This document shows positions 1-5,197 of a stretch of DNA of 5,197 nucleotides, in pieces. The DNA is taken from assembly GCA_004357015.1 (NCBI GenBank), contig SMXE01000160.1, positions 1 to 5,197 on the forward strand, written 5' to 3'. Position 1 is the first letter of the stretch. Each line of letters begins with the position of its first letter. The notes under the pieces are model-generated. The model made no database searches. It was not told the origin of the DNA and saw only the letters and a program-made list of their open reading frames with translations. The DNA is from Caldithrix sp. (GTDB lineage: Bacteria > Zhuqueibacterota > Zhuqueibacteria > Oceanimicrobiales > Oceanimicrobiaceae). A program made the translations under genes and the position numbers.

Positions 1-100
1 GGTCCAGTTCTCTCAATGAACCGTTGTCATTTGAGTCACCACAGCCAAAAGCGATGAATAATGCAACCAAAGCAAGAATAGTGCGGGGTTTTTCCTTCAT
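1..100 (-). CDS. Putative lipoprotein or secreted protein, N-terminus only (truncated by window edge)
   Basis: The reverse strand has an ATG at 100 followed by an open frame of 33 codons to the left edge, too short to be a full gene here. The protein begins MKEKPRTILALVALFIAFGC, a short positively charged n-region, a hydrophobic stretch (about residues 8-18) and a Cys at position 20, followed by a polar Gly/Asp/Ser/Asn-rich linker. This is the layout of a bacterial lipoprotein signal peptide. The residues before the Cys (Ala-Phe-Gly) fit the lipobox poorly at -3 and -2, so signal peptidase II processing is likely but not certain. GAGGG at 107-111 lies 6 nt before the ATG and supports this start. 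It follows the transaldolase stop by 19 nt and is probably the next gene of the same operon. The mature part lies outside the window, so no function can be named. Confidence 0.7.
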   Translation of the reverse strand, partial: MKEKPRTILALVALFIAFGCGDSNDNGSLRELD

Positions 101-106
101 GCCTGT

Positions 107-111
107 CCCTC
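107..111 (-). promoter_or_regulatory. Ribosome binding site of the truncated lipoprotein gene
   Basis: GAGGG on the reverse strand, 6 nt before the ATG at 100, within the 19-nt gap after the transaldolase stop codon. It decides the start of a gene for which only 33 codons are visible. Confidence 0.6.
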
Positions 112-119
112 GAGCTATG

Positions 120-773
120 TCAGCTCACGCGATCCTTTACTTTCTCCCAGTCATCAAGGAAACGCTGCAAACCAATATCCGTAAGCGGATGGTCGAATAA
201 CTGATCGAAGACCTTGTACGGCATGGTGGCAATGTCCGCACCGATCAGCGCCGCTTCCACCACGTGCACAGGGTGCCGGAGACTTGCCGCCAGGATTTCA
301 GTTTCAAAACCGTAGTTGTCATAAATCGTCCGGATGTCGGTGATAATGTCCATTCCGACACCGCTAATATCGTCGACGCGGCCGACAAACGGGCTCATAA
401 ACGTCGCGCCGGCCTTTGCAGCCAGCAACGCCTGGCTGGCACTGAAACATAGTGTTACGTTGGTCCGGATGCCTTCTGAAGAGAGCGCTTTCACGGCCTT
501 CATACCTTCCCGAAGCATCGGTATTTTGACATGAATGTTCGGGTGCAGTGCAGCCAATTCATGCGCCTCTTTCATCATGCCGTCAAAATCCGTAGACACG
601 ACCTCTGCGCTTACAGGTCCATTCACGACTTCGCAAATGCCGACAAGCATGTCCTTAAACTTGCCCTGCTCTCTTGAAACCAAAGTTGGGTTCGTCGTAA
701 CACCGTCGAGGATGCCCATGCTTGCGGCCTGCTTTATCTCATCCAGATTTGCAGTATCCAAAAAGAACTTCAT
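120..773 (-). CDS. tal: Transaldolase, short FSA/TalC-type family
   Basis: A 217-aa protein of the short transaldolase / fructose-6-phosphate aldolase family, a cytoplasmic (beta/alpha)8-barrel class I aldolase of the non-oxidative pentose phosphate pathway that transfers a dihydroxyacetone unit between sugar phosphates. Visible signatures are FLDTA with Asp6 near the N-terminus, [10 protein letters not shown] at 23-32, HVKIP with the expected Schiff-base Lys83, NVTLCFS at 105-111, SPFVGRVDD at 127-135 and AASLRHP at 162-168. Length is full for the family (about 215-220 aa). Two residues separate the activities: where E. coli FSA has Gln59 and Tyr131, this protein has Glu57 (SAEVV) and Phe129, the pattern of true transaldolases. 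I therefore call transaldolase rather than fructose-6-phosphate aldolase; that choice rests on my hand alignment. AAGGAG 7 nt before the ATG supports the start. It lies 36 nt after truA and 19 nt before the lipoprotein-like gene, as part of one operon. Confidence 0.93.
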   Translation of the reverse strand: MKFFLDTANLDEIKQAASMGILDGVTTNPTLVSREQGKFKDMLVGICEVVNGPVSAEVVSTDFDGMMKEAHELAALHPNIHVKIPMLREGMKAVKALSSEGIRTNVTLCFSASQALLAAKAGATFMSPFVGRVDDISGVGMDIITDIRTIYDNYGFETEILAASLRHPVHVVEAALIGADIATMPYKVFDQLFDHPLTDIGLQRFLDDWEKVKDRVS

Positions 774-780
774 GACTTAA

Positions 781-786
781 CTCCTT
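781..786 (-). promoter_or_regulatory. Ribosome binding site of the transaldolase gene
   Basis: AAGGAG on the reverse strand, 7 nt upstream of the ATG at 773, in the 36-nt gap after truA. It is close to consensus and fixes the transaldolase start. No hairpin suggesting a terminator is seen in this gap. Confidence 0.7.
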
Positions 787-809
787 AAAGTTGAGATGAG
801 TCCGCTGGC

Positions 810-1538
810 TCAGTAATTGACTTTGACCAGAAAAAGTCCATGCGGCGGCGTCTTTACGGCGGCGTGCATGCGTTCTCCGTTCTCTAAAATTTCTCTAAGT
901 TTGACCGGCGACAATCTGCCTCGGCCAACATCCACCATGTTCCCTACGATGATTCTGACCATGTTGTGCAGGAAGCGGTTTGCCTCGATTTCCATGACCA
1001 GTTCGTCGCCTGCGTTTTCCCAGTGAAGTCGCTCGACTCTGCTTAAATAATGAGACTCTTCTTCATTCCTCTTTGAAAAGGCCTGAAAATTGTGTGTGCC
1101 CAGCAGGAATTGCGAGGCTTCTTTCATCAAGCTGACATCGAGCTCATATTTGCAGAACCAAGAATATTGTCTGGCCACGGCCCTTTGCCGCTTCGAAATC
1201 ACATACCTGTAAACTCTGCCAACCGCACTGAATCTGGCGTGGAACCGTTCGTCCACTTTAACGGCGCTCAAGACTCGAACATCGGATGGCAGGTAGCTGT
1301 TTAGCCCAGCCTGAATGGCGTGTAAATCGAGCCTTTGCCCGGTCTTGAAATTTACAACCTGCCCTAGGGCGTGGACACCTGAATCTGTTCTGCCTGCCGC
1401 GTAAACTTTCGGTGTATCTTGCAACAGTTGCTTTAAAGCGCTCTGCAGTTCGCGCTGCACTGTCCGGCCTTCCGGTTGCCACTGCCAGCCCAGAAAATCG
1501 GTGCCATCATATTCGATGACAAGCTTGATGTTCCGCAT
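810..1538 (-). CDS. truA: tRNA pseudouridine(38-40) synthase TruA
   Basis: A 242-aa TruA, which isomerises uridine to pseudouridine at positions 38, 39 and 40 of the tRNA anticodon arm. The N-terminal NIKLVIEYDGTDFLGWQWQP (3-22) is the classic start of the family. The catalytic Asp is Asp52 in AAGRTDSGVHA (47-57); GRVYRY (107-112) carries the conserved active-site Tyr; GTHNFQAF (147-154), FLHNMVRIIVG (189-199) and PPHGLFLVKV (231-240) are further family motifs. Length is normal and the gene appears intact. The frame could begin two codons earlier at a TTG (1544), but the ATG at 1538 gives the usual N-terminus and leaves an 11-nt gap to the ecfT stop. No strong Shine-Dalgarno site is visible, only a GAG overlapping the end of ecfT, so translation may depend on coupling to ecfT. 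Linkage of ecfT with truA is known from Firmicutes, where it follows the ecfA genes. Confidence 0.96.
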   Translation of the reverse strand: MRNIKLVIEYDGTDFLGWQWQPEGRTVQRELQSALKQLLQDTPKVYAAGRTDSGVHALGQVVNFKTGQRLDLHAIQAGLNSYLPSDVRVLSAVKVDERFHARFSAVGRVYRYVISKRQRAVARQYSWFCKYELDVSLMKEASQFLLGTHNFQAFSKRNEEESHYLSRVERLHWENAGDELVMEIEANRFLHNMVRIIVGNMVDVGRGRLSPVKLREILENGERMHAAVKTPPHGLFLVKVNY

Positions 1539-1549
1539 TAACAATCAAC

Positions 1550-2350
1550 TCAAACCGAAAGCGCTGCGGCAACCGCAAAGCCAGCTACGAGCACCAGCAA
1601 ACCATAATCGCCGGCCCCGAACTTGAGCCGCCGGAAGGACGTTCTTTCTGCACCGCTAACGTAGCTGCGTGCCTCCATTGCCACGGCGAGATCCTCTGCC
1701 CGCCGTATCGCCGAAACGAACAGCGGCAGAATCATGGGCAGCATGCTTTTCACCCGCCTTACCAGGTTTCCTTGCAGAGAGAGTCCGCGCGACAGTTGCG
1801 CACTTTTGACCCGATTCGCTTCATTCACCAGAATGGGTAAAAAGCGCAACGCAATTGAGACCATCAACACGAACTCATTCACAGGCAGCTTAAGGCGCTT
1901 TAGAGGCGCCAACAGCCTGTCAAGACTGTCGGCGATTTCAACAGGGGTCGTGGTCATGGTGAAAACACCAGCCAGAACCAGCAACAAGCCAAGCCGGCTT
2001 GTGAACACGAAAGCCTTCACAAGTCCTTCACGGGTAAGCGTTATCCCCAAGGCACTATCACCGAAAAGTGGCACGCCGCCTGTCGTAAAAAGGTGAATGC
2101 CAAATGTAACTAAAAAAAGCCAACTAAATGGCTTCAGGCTTCCCAGAATGTTTGTCGGGGGGATCTTCGACACCACCACTGCCGACAAACATAGCACCGC
2201 ATAGCACAAAATCAACAAGGGTGTTACAGCAAGCAGCACGCATGTCATAAAAATTAAACTTGCGACCAGTTTACTTCGCGGATCAAGACGGTGCAATACC
2301 GACTCACCGGGATAAAACTGACCCAGCGTTATATCGTTATTCAATGCCAT
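1550..2350 (-). CDS. ecfT: Energy-coupling factor transporter transmembrane protein EcfT (CbiQ family)
   Basis: A 266-aa integral membrane protein of the EcfT/CbiQ family, the T component linking the ATPases of an ECF vitamin or metal importer to its substrate-binding S component. Evidence: the N-terminal VLHRLDPRSKL (18-28); several hydrophobic segments (about 28-60, 74-90, 112-132, 158-176, 203-215, 248-265); TTTPVEIADSLDRLL (133-147); and a cytoplasmic region with two short Arg motifs, SRG (187-189) and ARS (227-229), which in this family form the coupling helices contacting the ATPases. I start at the ATG at 2350: the frame extends to a TTG at 2431, but those 27 extra residues read through the likely promoter and look nothing like the family. 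There is no clear Shine-Dalgarno site before 2350, consistent with a short leader. No ecfA or S-component gene is adjacent, so the substrate cannot be inferred and the ATPases must lie elsewhere. It heads an operon with truA, transaldolase and the lipoprotein-like gene. Confidence 0.9.
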   Translation of the reverse strand: MALNNDITLGQFYPGESVLHRLDPRSKLVASLIFMTCVLLAVTPLLILCYAVLCLSAVVVSKIPPTNILGSLKPFSWLFLVTFGIHLFTTGGVPLFGDSALGITLTREGLVKAFVFTSRLGLLLVLAGVFTMTTTPVEIADSLDRLLAPLKRLKLPVNEFVLMVSIALRFLPILVNEANRVKSAQLSRGLSLQGNLVRRVKSMLPMILPLFVSAIRRAEDLAVAMEARSYVSGAERTSFRRLKFGAGDYGLLVLVAGFAVAAALSV

Positions 2351-2375
2351 ACAGCGATTCGGATTTAAATCGATT

Positions 2376-2403
2376 AATATACAACTATTTTTGAAAAAAT
2401 CAA
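2376..2403 (-). promoter_or_regulatory. Predicted sigma-70-type promoter of the ecfT-truA-tal operon
   Basis: On the reverse strand, TTGATT (2398-2403, 4 of 6 matches to the -35 consensus) and TATATT (2376-2381, 5 of 6 matches to the -10 consensus) are 16 nt apart in A/T-rich DNA. Transcription would begin near 2369, giving a leader of roughly 18-20 nt before the ATG at 2350. This supports the shorter EcfT start. It is prediction by eye only; A/T-rich DNA gives such matches by chance. Confidence 0.5.
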
Positions 2404-2556
2404 ATGAAAAAGCCCCACGCAACAACAGCAAAACTTTTCCTTGATTTTTTATCGAAATTCTTTTAAGTTGATCGGCAGTTCGGAGGAATCTTCACCCACC
2501 TCTTCCACTCTTTAAGTCTTCTTTACACGGTATTTCATCGGTTTCCTTTTAAATCT

Positions 2557-2565
2557 GGAGGGAGG
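2557..2565 (+). promoter_or_regulatory. Strong ribosome binding site of the OPT transporter gene
   Basis: GGAGGGAGG ends 5 nt before the ATG at 2571. The doubled purine-rich site is close to ideal and fixes the start of the transporter, which also begins with a short hydrophilic tail typical of the family. Confidence 0.8.
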
Positions 2566-2570
2566 AAAAT

Positions 2571-4541
2571 ATGAGCAATCCGGAGTTCAAACCGTACGTT
2601 CCGGCCGAATCGGACATGAAGGAGTTCACTTTCAAAGCGGTGTTTCTCGGTGTGATCATGGCCGTCGTGCTTGGCGCCGCCAATGCCTATCTGGGCATGC
2701 GTGCCGGCCTGACCGTGGCTGCTACTTTCCCGGCTGCAGTCGTCGCTATGGCTGCTCTGCGCGGATTCAAAGGCACTATTCTTGAAGAAAATATTGCCAG
2801 AACCACCGCGTCTGTTGGGGAGGCGCTGGTCGCAGGCGCCATTTTCACCATCCCTGCCTTCGTTATCAGCGGCGTGTGGGATTCGCTCTGGACGCTGGAG
2901 CATCTGATTGAAGGGGCTCTGATCATGTTGATCGGCGGCAGCCTTGGCATCATGTTCATCATTCTGCTGCGGCGTACTATGGTTGAAGAGGCCGATTTGC
3001 CATTTCCGGAAAGCGTTGCCGCAGCCGAAATTGTCAAGGCCGGACAGGGCGGGTCAACGGGCGCAAGCTATGTCTTTGGCGCGATGGGGTTGGGTGGACT
3101 GATCGAGTTGTTCAAGAATAGCAATGGCATTTTCATTATTCAAGACTCCGTGACCAAGTTTTTCAGTTTTGCGCAGTCGAAGATTCAATTCCTGGGCACT
3201 GGCACAATCTTCGGGGGCGGCATGAAACTGGAGACGCCTTCTGCTTCCCCGGCGCTTGTTGGCGTCGGCTATATTGTGGGCTATAACATCTCCGCGGTTC
3301 TGTTTGCAGGCTCGATTCTGGGACACCTGGTGCTGGTTCCACTCGCGCTGTTTCTGAATCCAGCGCTACAGGAATTCGCCAGCACCGGCCAAAGCTGGAC
3401 AGCGATCAGCGACGAGGTCTGGTTCAGGCAAATCCGCCCGCTGGCCGTTGGTACGATGATCGTCGCAGCGTTTTACACCCTCTATAATTTGCGCACTTCG
3501 TTGATGGCTGGTATCGGCAAAGCCTTCAAGGATCTGCAGAGGGTCAAAGCGCATACCGGCAAGATTTCGCGGCTGGAGATCGACCTTGACTTCAAGAAAG
3601 TTATCATCGCCATCGGCGTTCTGGCGATACCGCAGTTCATTCTGTACCACTACTTCAGCGGGTCGCTATTGGGGTCGCTCCTGCTCACTGTTGTGCTTCT
3701 GGTAGTCGGCTTTCTGTTTTCGGCCGTAGCGGGCTATCTTGTCGGGCTTATCGGCAGCTCTAACAACCCAATCAGCGGGCTGACTCTGAGCACATTGCTG
3801 ATCTCCGCGGTCCTGATGGTCGCAATTGGCGTAACGGGCGTAAAGGGTGTGACGGCGGTTCTCGCCGTAGCCGGGGTCGTTTGTTGTGCCGCAGGCATTG
3901 CGGGTGACATGACACAGGATCTGAAAGTCGGCCATATCCTCGGCGGCACACCCTGGCGCATGGAACTTGGCGAAATCATCGGAGTCCTCGTTGCCGGCGT
4001 TATGCTCATGCCGTTTATCGCGGTCATGGACAAAGTCTACGTGATTGGCAGTGCGCAATTACCCGCGCCGCAGGCCGGGCTGATGGCATTGATGGCAAAC
4101 GGGATCGTCGGTGGCGAAATGGCATGGCCGCTGGTCATTGTCGGTGTTTTCTTTGCCCTCGGTCTTATTCTAATTAAAGCGCCATCACCAATGCTGATCG
4201 CCGTTGGTATGTACCTGCCTTTCAGTTCGACAGCAGCAATTTTCGTGGGCGGTGTCATCAAGTGGCTGATGGACAAGAAGATGGCAGACAACAGCGCCGC
4301 TCAAAAGACCAGAGCTGAAAACACCGGCATTTTGCTCGCATCGGGTTTGATTGCGGGAGAGTCGCTCATGGCGGTGATCCTCGCATTTATTGTGCTCGGA
4401 CTGAACGTATCTGGCAGCACGTTTACACTCGCCGGTCTTTCGCCCGGGAACACGGCCTGGCTCGGCCTGGTTATCTTTGGTATCTTGTTCTATACGCTGA
4501 ACAAGGTTCCGGTAAAGAATGCTCAGAGCGTTCAATCTTAA
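2571..4541 (+). CDS. OPT-family (oligopeptide transporter superfamily) membrane transporter
   Basis: A 656-aa polytopic inner-membrane protein of the OPT superfamily, bacterial/archaeal branch. Characterised members of the superfamily import oligopeptides, or metal chelates in the yellow-stripe branch, driven by protons; prokaryotic members are mostly uncharacterised, so the substrate here is unproven. A cytosolic-looking tail (1-20) precedes about 14-16 hydrophobic segments. Family motifs in order: LGMRAGLTVAATFP (41-54), SVGEALVAGAIFTIPAF (81-97), LPFPES followed by AAAEIVKAG (143-158), GSSNNPISGLT (395-405), AGDMTQDLKVGHILGGTP (444-461), PAPQAGLMA (498-506), SPMLIAVGMYLP (539-550) and ENTGILLASGLIAGESL (583-599). 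A long polar loop lies at about 311-343. Length is normal and the gene intact. The next gene's ATG overlaps its last codons by 23 nt, and a PqqD-like protein and an M20 peptidase follow, which favours peptides as substrate (inference). Confidence 0.93.
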   Translation: MSNPEFKPYVPAESDMKEFTFKAVFLGVIMAVVLGAANAYLGMRAGLTVAATFPAAVVAMAALRGFKGTILEENIARTTASVGEALVAGAIFTIPAFVISGVWDSLWTLEHLIEGALIMLIGGSLGIMFIILLRRTMVEEADLPFPESVAAAEIVKAGQGGSTGASYVFGAMGLGGLIELFKNSNGIFIIQDSVTKFFSFAQSKIQFLGTGTIFGGGMKLETPSASPALVGVGYIVGYNISAVLFAGSILGHLVLVPLALFLNPALQEFASTGQSWTAISDEVWFRQIRPLAVGTMIVAAFYTLYNLRTSLMAGIGKAFKDLQRVKAHTGKISRLEIDLDFKKVIIAIGVLAIPQFILYHYFSGSLLGSLLLTVVLLVVGFLFSAVAGYLVGLIGSSNNPISGLTLSTLLISAVLMVAIGVTGVKGVTAVLAVAGVVCCAAGIAGDMTQDLKVGHILGGTPWRMELGEIIGVLVAGVMLMPFIAVMDKVYVIGSAQLPAPQAGLMALMANGIVGGEMAWPLVIVGVFFALGLILIKAPSPMLIAVGMYLPFSSTAAIFVGGVIKWLMDKKMADNSAAQKTRAENTGILLASGLIAGESLMAVILAFIVLGLNVSGSTFTLAGLSPGNTAWLGLVIFGILFYTLNKVPVKNAQSVQS

Positions 4542-4908
4542 GCGGAGCGGAGCAAAGCACAGTCCGGTGAAGCTAGAAGAACAAAATGATGGGTTTCTGA
4601 AATGCTGCCCAAAGCGAAGCTGTGAGTGGGAAGAATCCGAAAAACAACTCGCGGTGATGCTGATTCCAAAATTCGGGCAGCATTTTTTTGGCAGATGGAT
4701 GTTGGCCAGAATGCAAAAACCCACTTACCGTCTCACTCTCGATGAGATCGGCAGCTTTGTCTGGGAGCGCTGTGACGGCACTCATACCATTGAACAAATC
4801 GGAAACGACATGTCCGCGAAGTTTGGCAAGCGTGTAGAGCCTGTCTTTGAGAGGCTGGGTTTATTCTTCCAAAGACTCGCACGAACAAAATCAATTAAAT
4901 GGGTGTGA
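4519..4908 (+). CDS. PqqD-like (RRE-type) small protein
   Basis: A 129-aa soluble protein whose C-terminal half (about 68-128) resembles the PqqD family, the fold also used as the RiPP recognition element that binds peptides. Visible features are YRLTLDEIGSFVWERCDGTH (70-89), IEQIGNDMSAKFG (91-103) and a helical VEPVFERLGLFFQRLARTKS (106-125) ending in IKW. These match the family pattern: Leu-rich strand, Glu-x-Gly, Val-Trp, Asp-Gly, then helices. Before it lies a segment (26-66) with CEWEESEKQLAVMLIPKFG that is not in minimal PqqD (about 90 aa). No PQQ genes, radical SAM enzyme or precursor peptide are nearby, so a role in PQQ synthesis is unlikely and I give no symbol. The ATG at 4519 overlaps the OPT gene by 23 nt with a weak ribosome site. 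A GTG at 4567 (113 aa) starts after the OPT stop with GGAG repeats 14 nt upstream and is a real alternative. Four Cys (29, 30, 35, 85) are present; their importance is unknown. Confidence 0.8.
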   Translation: MLRAFNLKRSGAKHSPVKLEEQNDGFLKCCPKRSCEWEESEKQLAVMLIPKFGQHFFGRWMLARMQKPTYRLTLDEIGSFVWERCDGTHTIEQIGNDMSAKFGKRVEPVFERLGLFFQRLARTKSIKWV

Positions 4909-4911
4909 CCG

Positions 4912-5197
4912 GTGGATAACGCAGCGCTCACGAAGATTTGTGCAAGAATCGATGGCTACAGCGATGAGGCCATCAGAATAGAAACAGACATGACCGCTAT
5001 TCCGGCGCTTGGGCCTGAAAATGGCGGTGAAGGTGAATACGCAAAAGCACAGTACCTGCTCAGGTACGTTAAAGATGAACTCGGGTGCGACGAGGCCGCT
5101 GTTTACGACGCGCCCGACAGCAGGGTGCCGAGCGGCGTGCGCCCGAACATTGTTGCGCGCTTCAAGGGCAAAAGCAACGCCAGAACCATCTGGATCA
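4912..5197 (+). CDS. M20-family metallopeptidase-like hydrolase, N-terminal part (truncated by window edge)
   Basis: An open frame from GTG 4912 to the right edge gives 95 residues. The sequence resembles the N-terminus of M20-family (ArgE/DapE/carboxypeptidase-like) metallo-hydrolases, dinuclear zinc enzymes that cleave peptides or N-acyl amino acids in the cytoplasm. Seen are IDGYSDEAIRIETDMTAIPA (13-32), PENGGEGEYAKAQYLLRYVK (35-54), a Cys-Asp/Val-Tyr-Asp stretch, then PNIVARFKGKSNARTIWI (78-95), where the family has a first beta-strand leading to the metal-binding His-x-Asp motif. That motif lies just beyond the window, so activity cannot be judged. Such proteins are sometimes annotated as diaminopimelate aminotransferase, for which I see no support. 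The GTG lies 3 nt after the stop of the PqqD-like gene, in the same frame, with only a weak ribosome site, suggesting translational coupling. The next in-frame ATG (4990) would delete conserved N-terminal sequence. Confidence 0.82.
   Translation, partial: MDNAALTKICARIDGYSDEAIRIETDMTAIPALGPENGGEGEYAKAQYLLRYVKDELGCDEAAVYDAPDSRVPSGVRPNIVARFKGKSNARTIWI

Larger units (their letters stand above)
2351..2570. other. Divergent intergenic region between ecfT and the OPT gene
   Basis: About 220 bp with no plausible gene, A/T-rich on the ecfT side. It contains the predicted ecfT promoter, a 10-bp palindrome GATTTAAATC at 2362-2371 overlapping its expected transcription start, and the strong ribosome binding site of the OPT gene at its right end. 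I find no convincing -10/-35 pair for the rightward operon, although its promoter must lie here if the operon starts at the OPT gene. A Shine-Dalgarno-like CGGAGGA near 2481-2487 has no start codon behind it. No terminator hairpin is seen, as expected between divergent genes. Confidence 0.6.

Noticed and set aside
1734..2096. 120-codon plus-strand open frame inside ecfT
   Set aside because: It is wholly antisense to a clear EcfT family protein, is Ser/Arg/Thr-rich with low complexity and has no convincing ribosome site.
2351..2431. 27-residue N-terminal extension of EcfT from a TTG at 2431 with an AAGGA upstream
   Set aside because: The extension would be translated from across the predicted promoter, resembles no EcfT N-terminus, and the ATG at 2350 gives the usual start shortly before LDPRSKL.
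2441..2469. Possible promoter for the OPT operon (TTGATT, 17 nt, TAAGTT on the plus strand)
   Set aside because: The -10 element matches consensus at only 3 of 6 positions in A/T-rich DNA; too weak to list as a feature.
2481..2500. Possible leader peptide upstream of the OPT gene, behind a GGAGGA sequence
   Set aside because: No ATG, GTG or TTG follows at a usable distance, so no leader ORF can be supported.
4541..4553. Short GGAGC tandem repeat after the OPT stop codon
   Set aside because: Only about two copies, inside the N-terminal coding region of the PqqD-like gene; best explained as a possible ribosome site for the GTG start rather than a repeat element.
4185..4724. 179-codon reverse-strand open frame antisense to the OPT 3' end and the PqqD-like gene
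   Set aside because: It overlaps two well-supported genes, its translation is rich in Cys, His, Arg and Gln without any family pattern, and it reads like the shadow of a membrane protein gene.
4519..5197. A RiPP or PQQ biosynthesis cluster
   Set aside because: Only a PqqD-like domain is present; there is no radical SAM protein, precursor peptide or other pqq gene in the window, and the M20 peptidase alone does not support it.

Overview
This looks like an ordinary chromosomal stretch of a bacterium with moderate G+C (about half by eye). It holds two divergent gene groups separated by a non-coding region of about 220 bp. All assignments come from reading the translations against known family motifs; no search was run. 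The gene set (ECF-type T component, TruA, a short FSA/TalC-type transaldolase, a prokaryotic OPT-family transporter, a PqqD-like protein and an M20 peptidase) and the strong purine-rich Shine-Dalgarno sites do not fix a phylum. A Gram-negative lineage of the FCB type or a related candidate phylum is my low-confidence guess.

Minus-strand group, read right to left from about 2380 to 1: an ecfT-like membrane component of an energy-coupling-factor transporter (266 aa), truA (tRNA pseudouridine synthase, 242 aa), a 217-aa transaldolase whose active-site residues point to true transaldolase rather than fructose-6-phosphate aldolase, and the first 33 codons of a small protein with a lipoprotein-like signal sequence that runs off the left edge. 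Gaps are 11, 36 and 19 nt, so this looks like one operon. A recognisable sigma-70-type promoter lies just upstream of ecfT. The ATPase genes that often precede ecfT are absent; ecfT is first in the operon.

Plus-strand group, from 2571 to the right edge: a 656-aa OPT-family (oligopeptide transporter superfamily) membrane protein with a very strong Shine-Dalgarno site, then a 129-aa (or 113-aa) protein with a C-terminal PqqD-like domain, then the N-terminal 95 residues of an M20-family metallopeptidase-like protein, cut by the window edge. The genes overlap or are separated by 3 nt, so they are probably co-transcribed and translationally coupled. A working model is peptide uptake by the OPT protein followed by cytoplasmic hydrolysis by the M20 enzyme, with the small PqqD-like protein as a possible peptide-binding or handover factor. 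That role for the PqqD-like protein is inference and is the most interesting point in the window.

I see no RNA genes, mobile elements, CRISPR arrays or convincing terminators.
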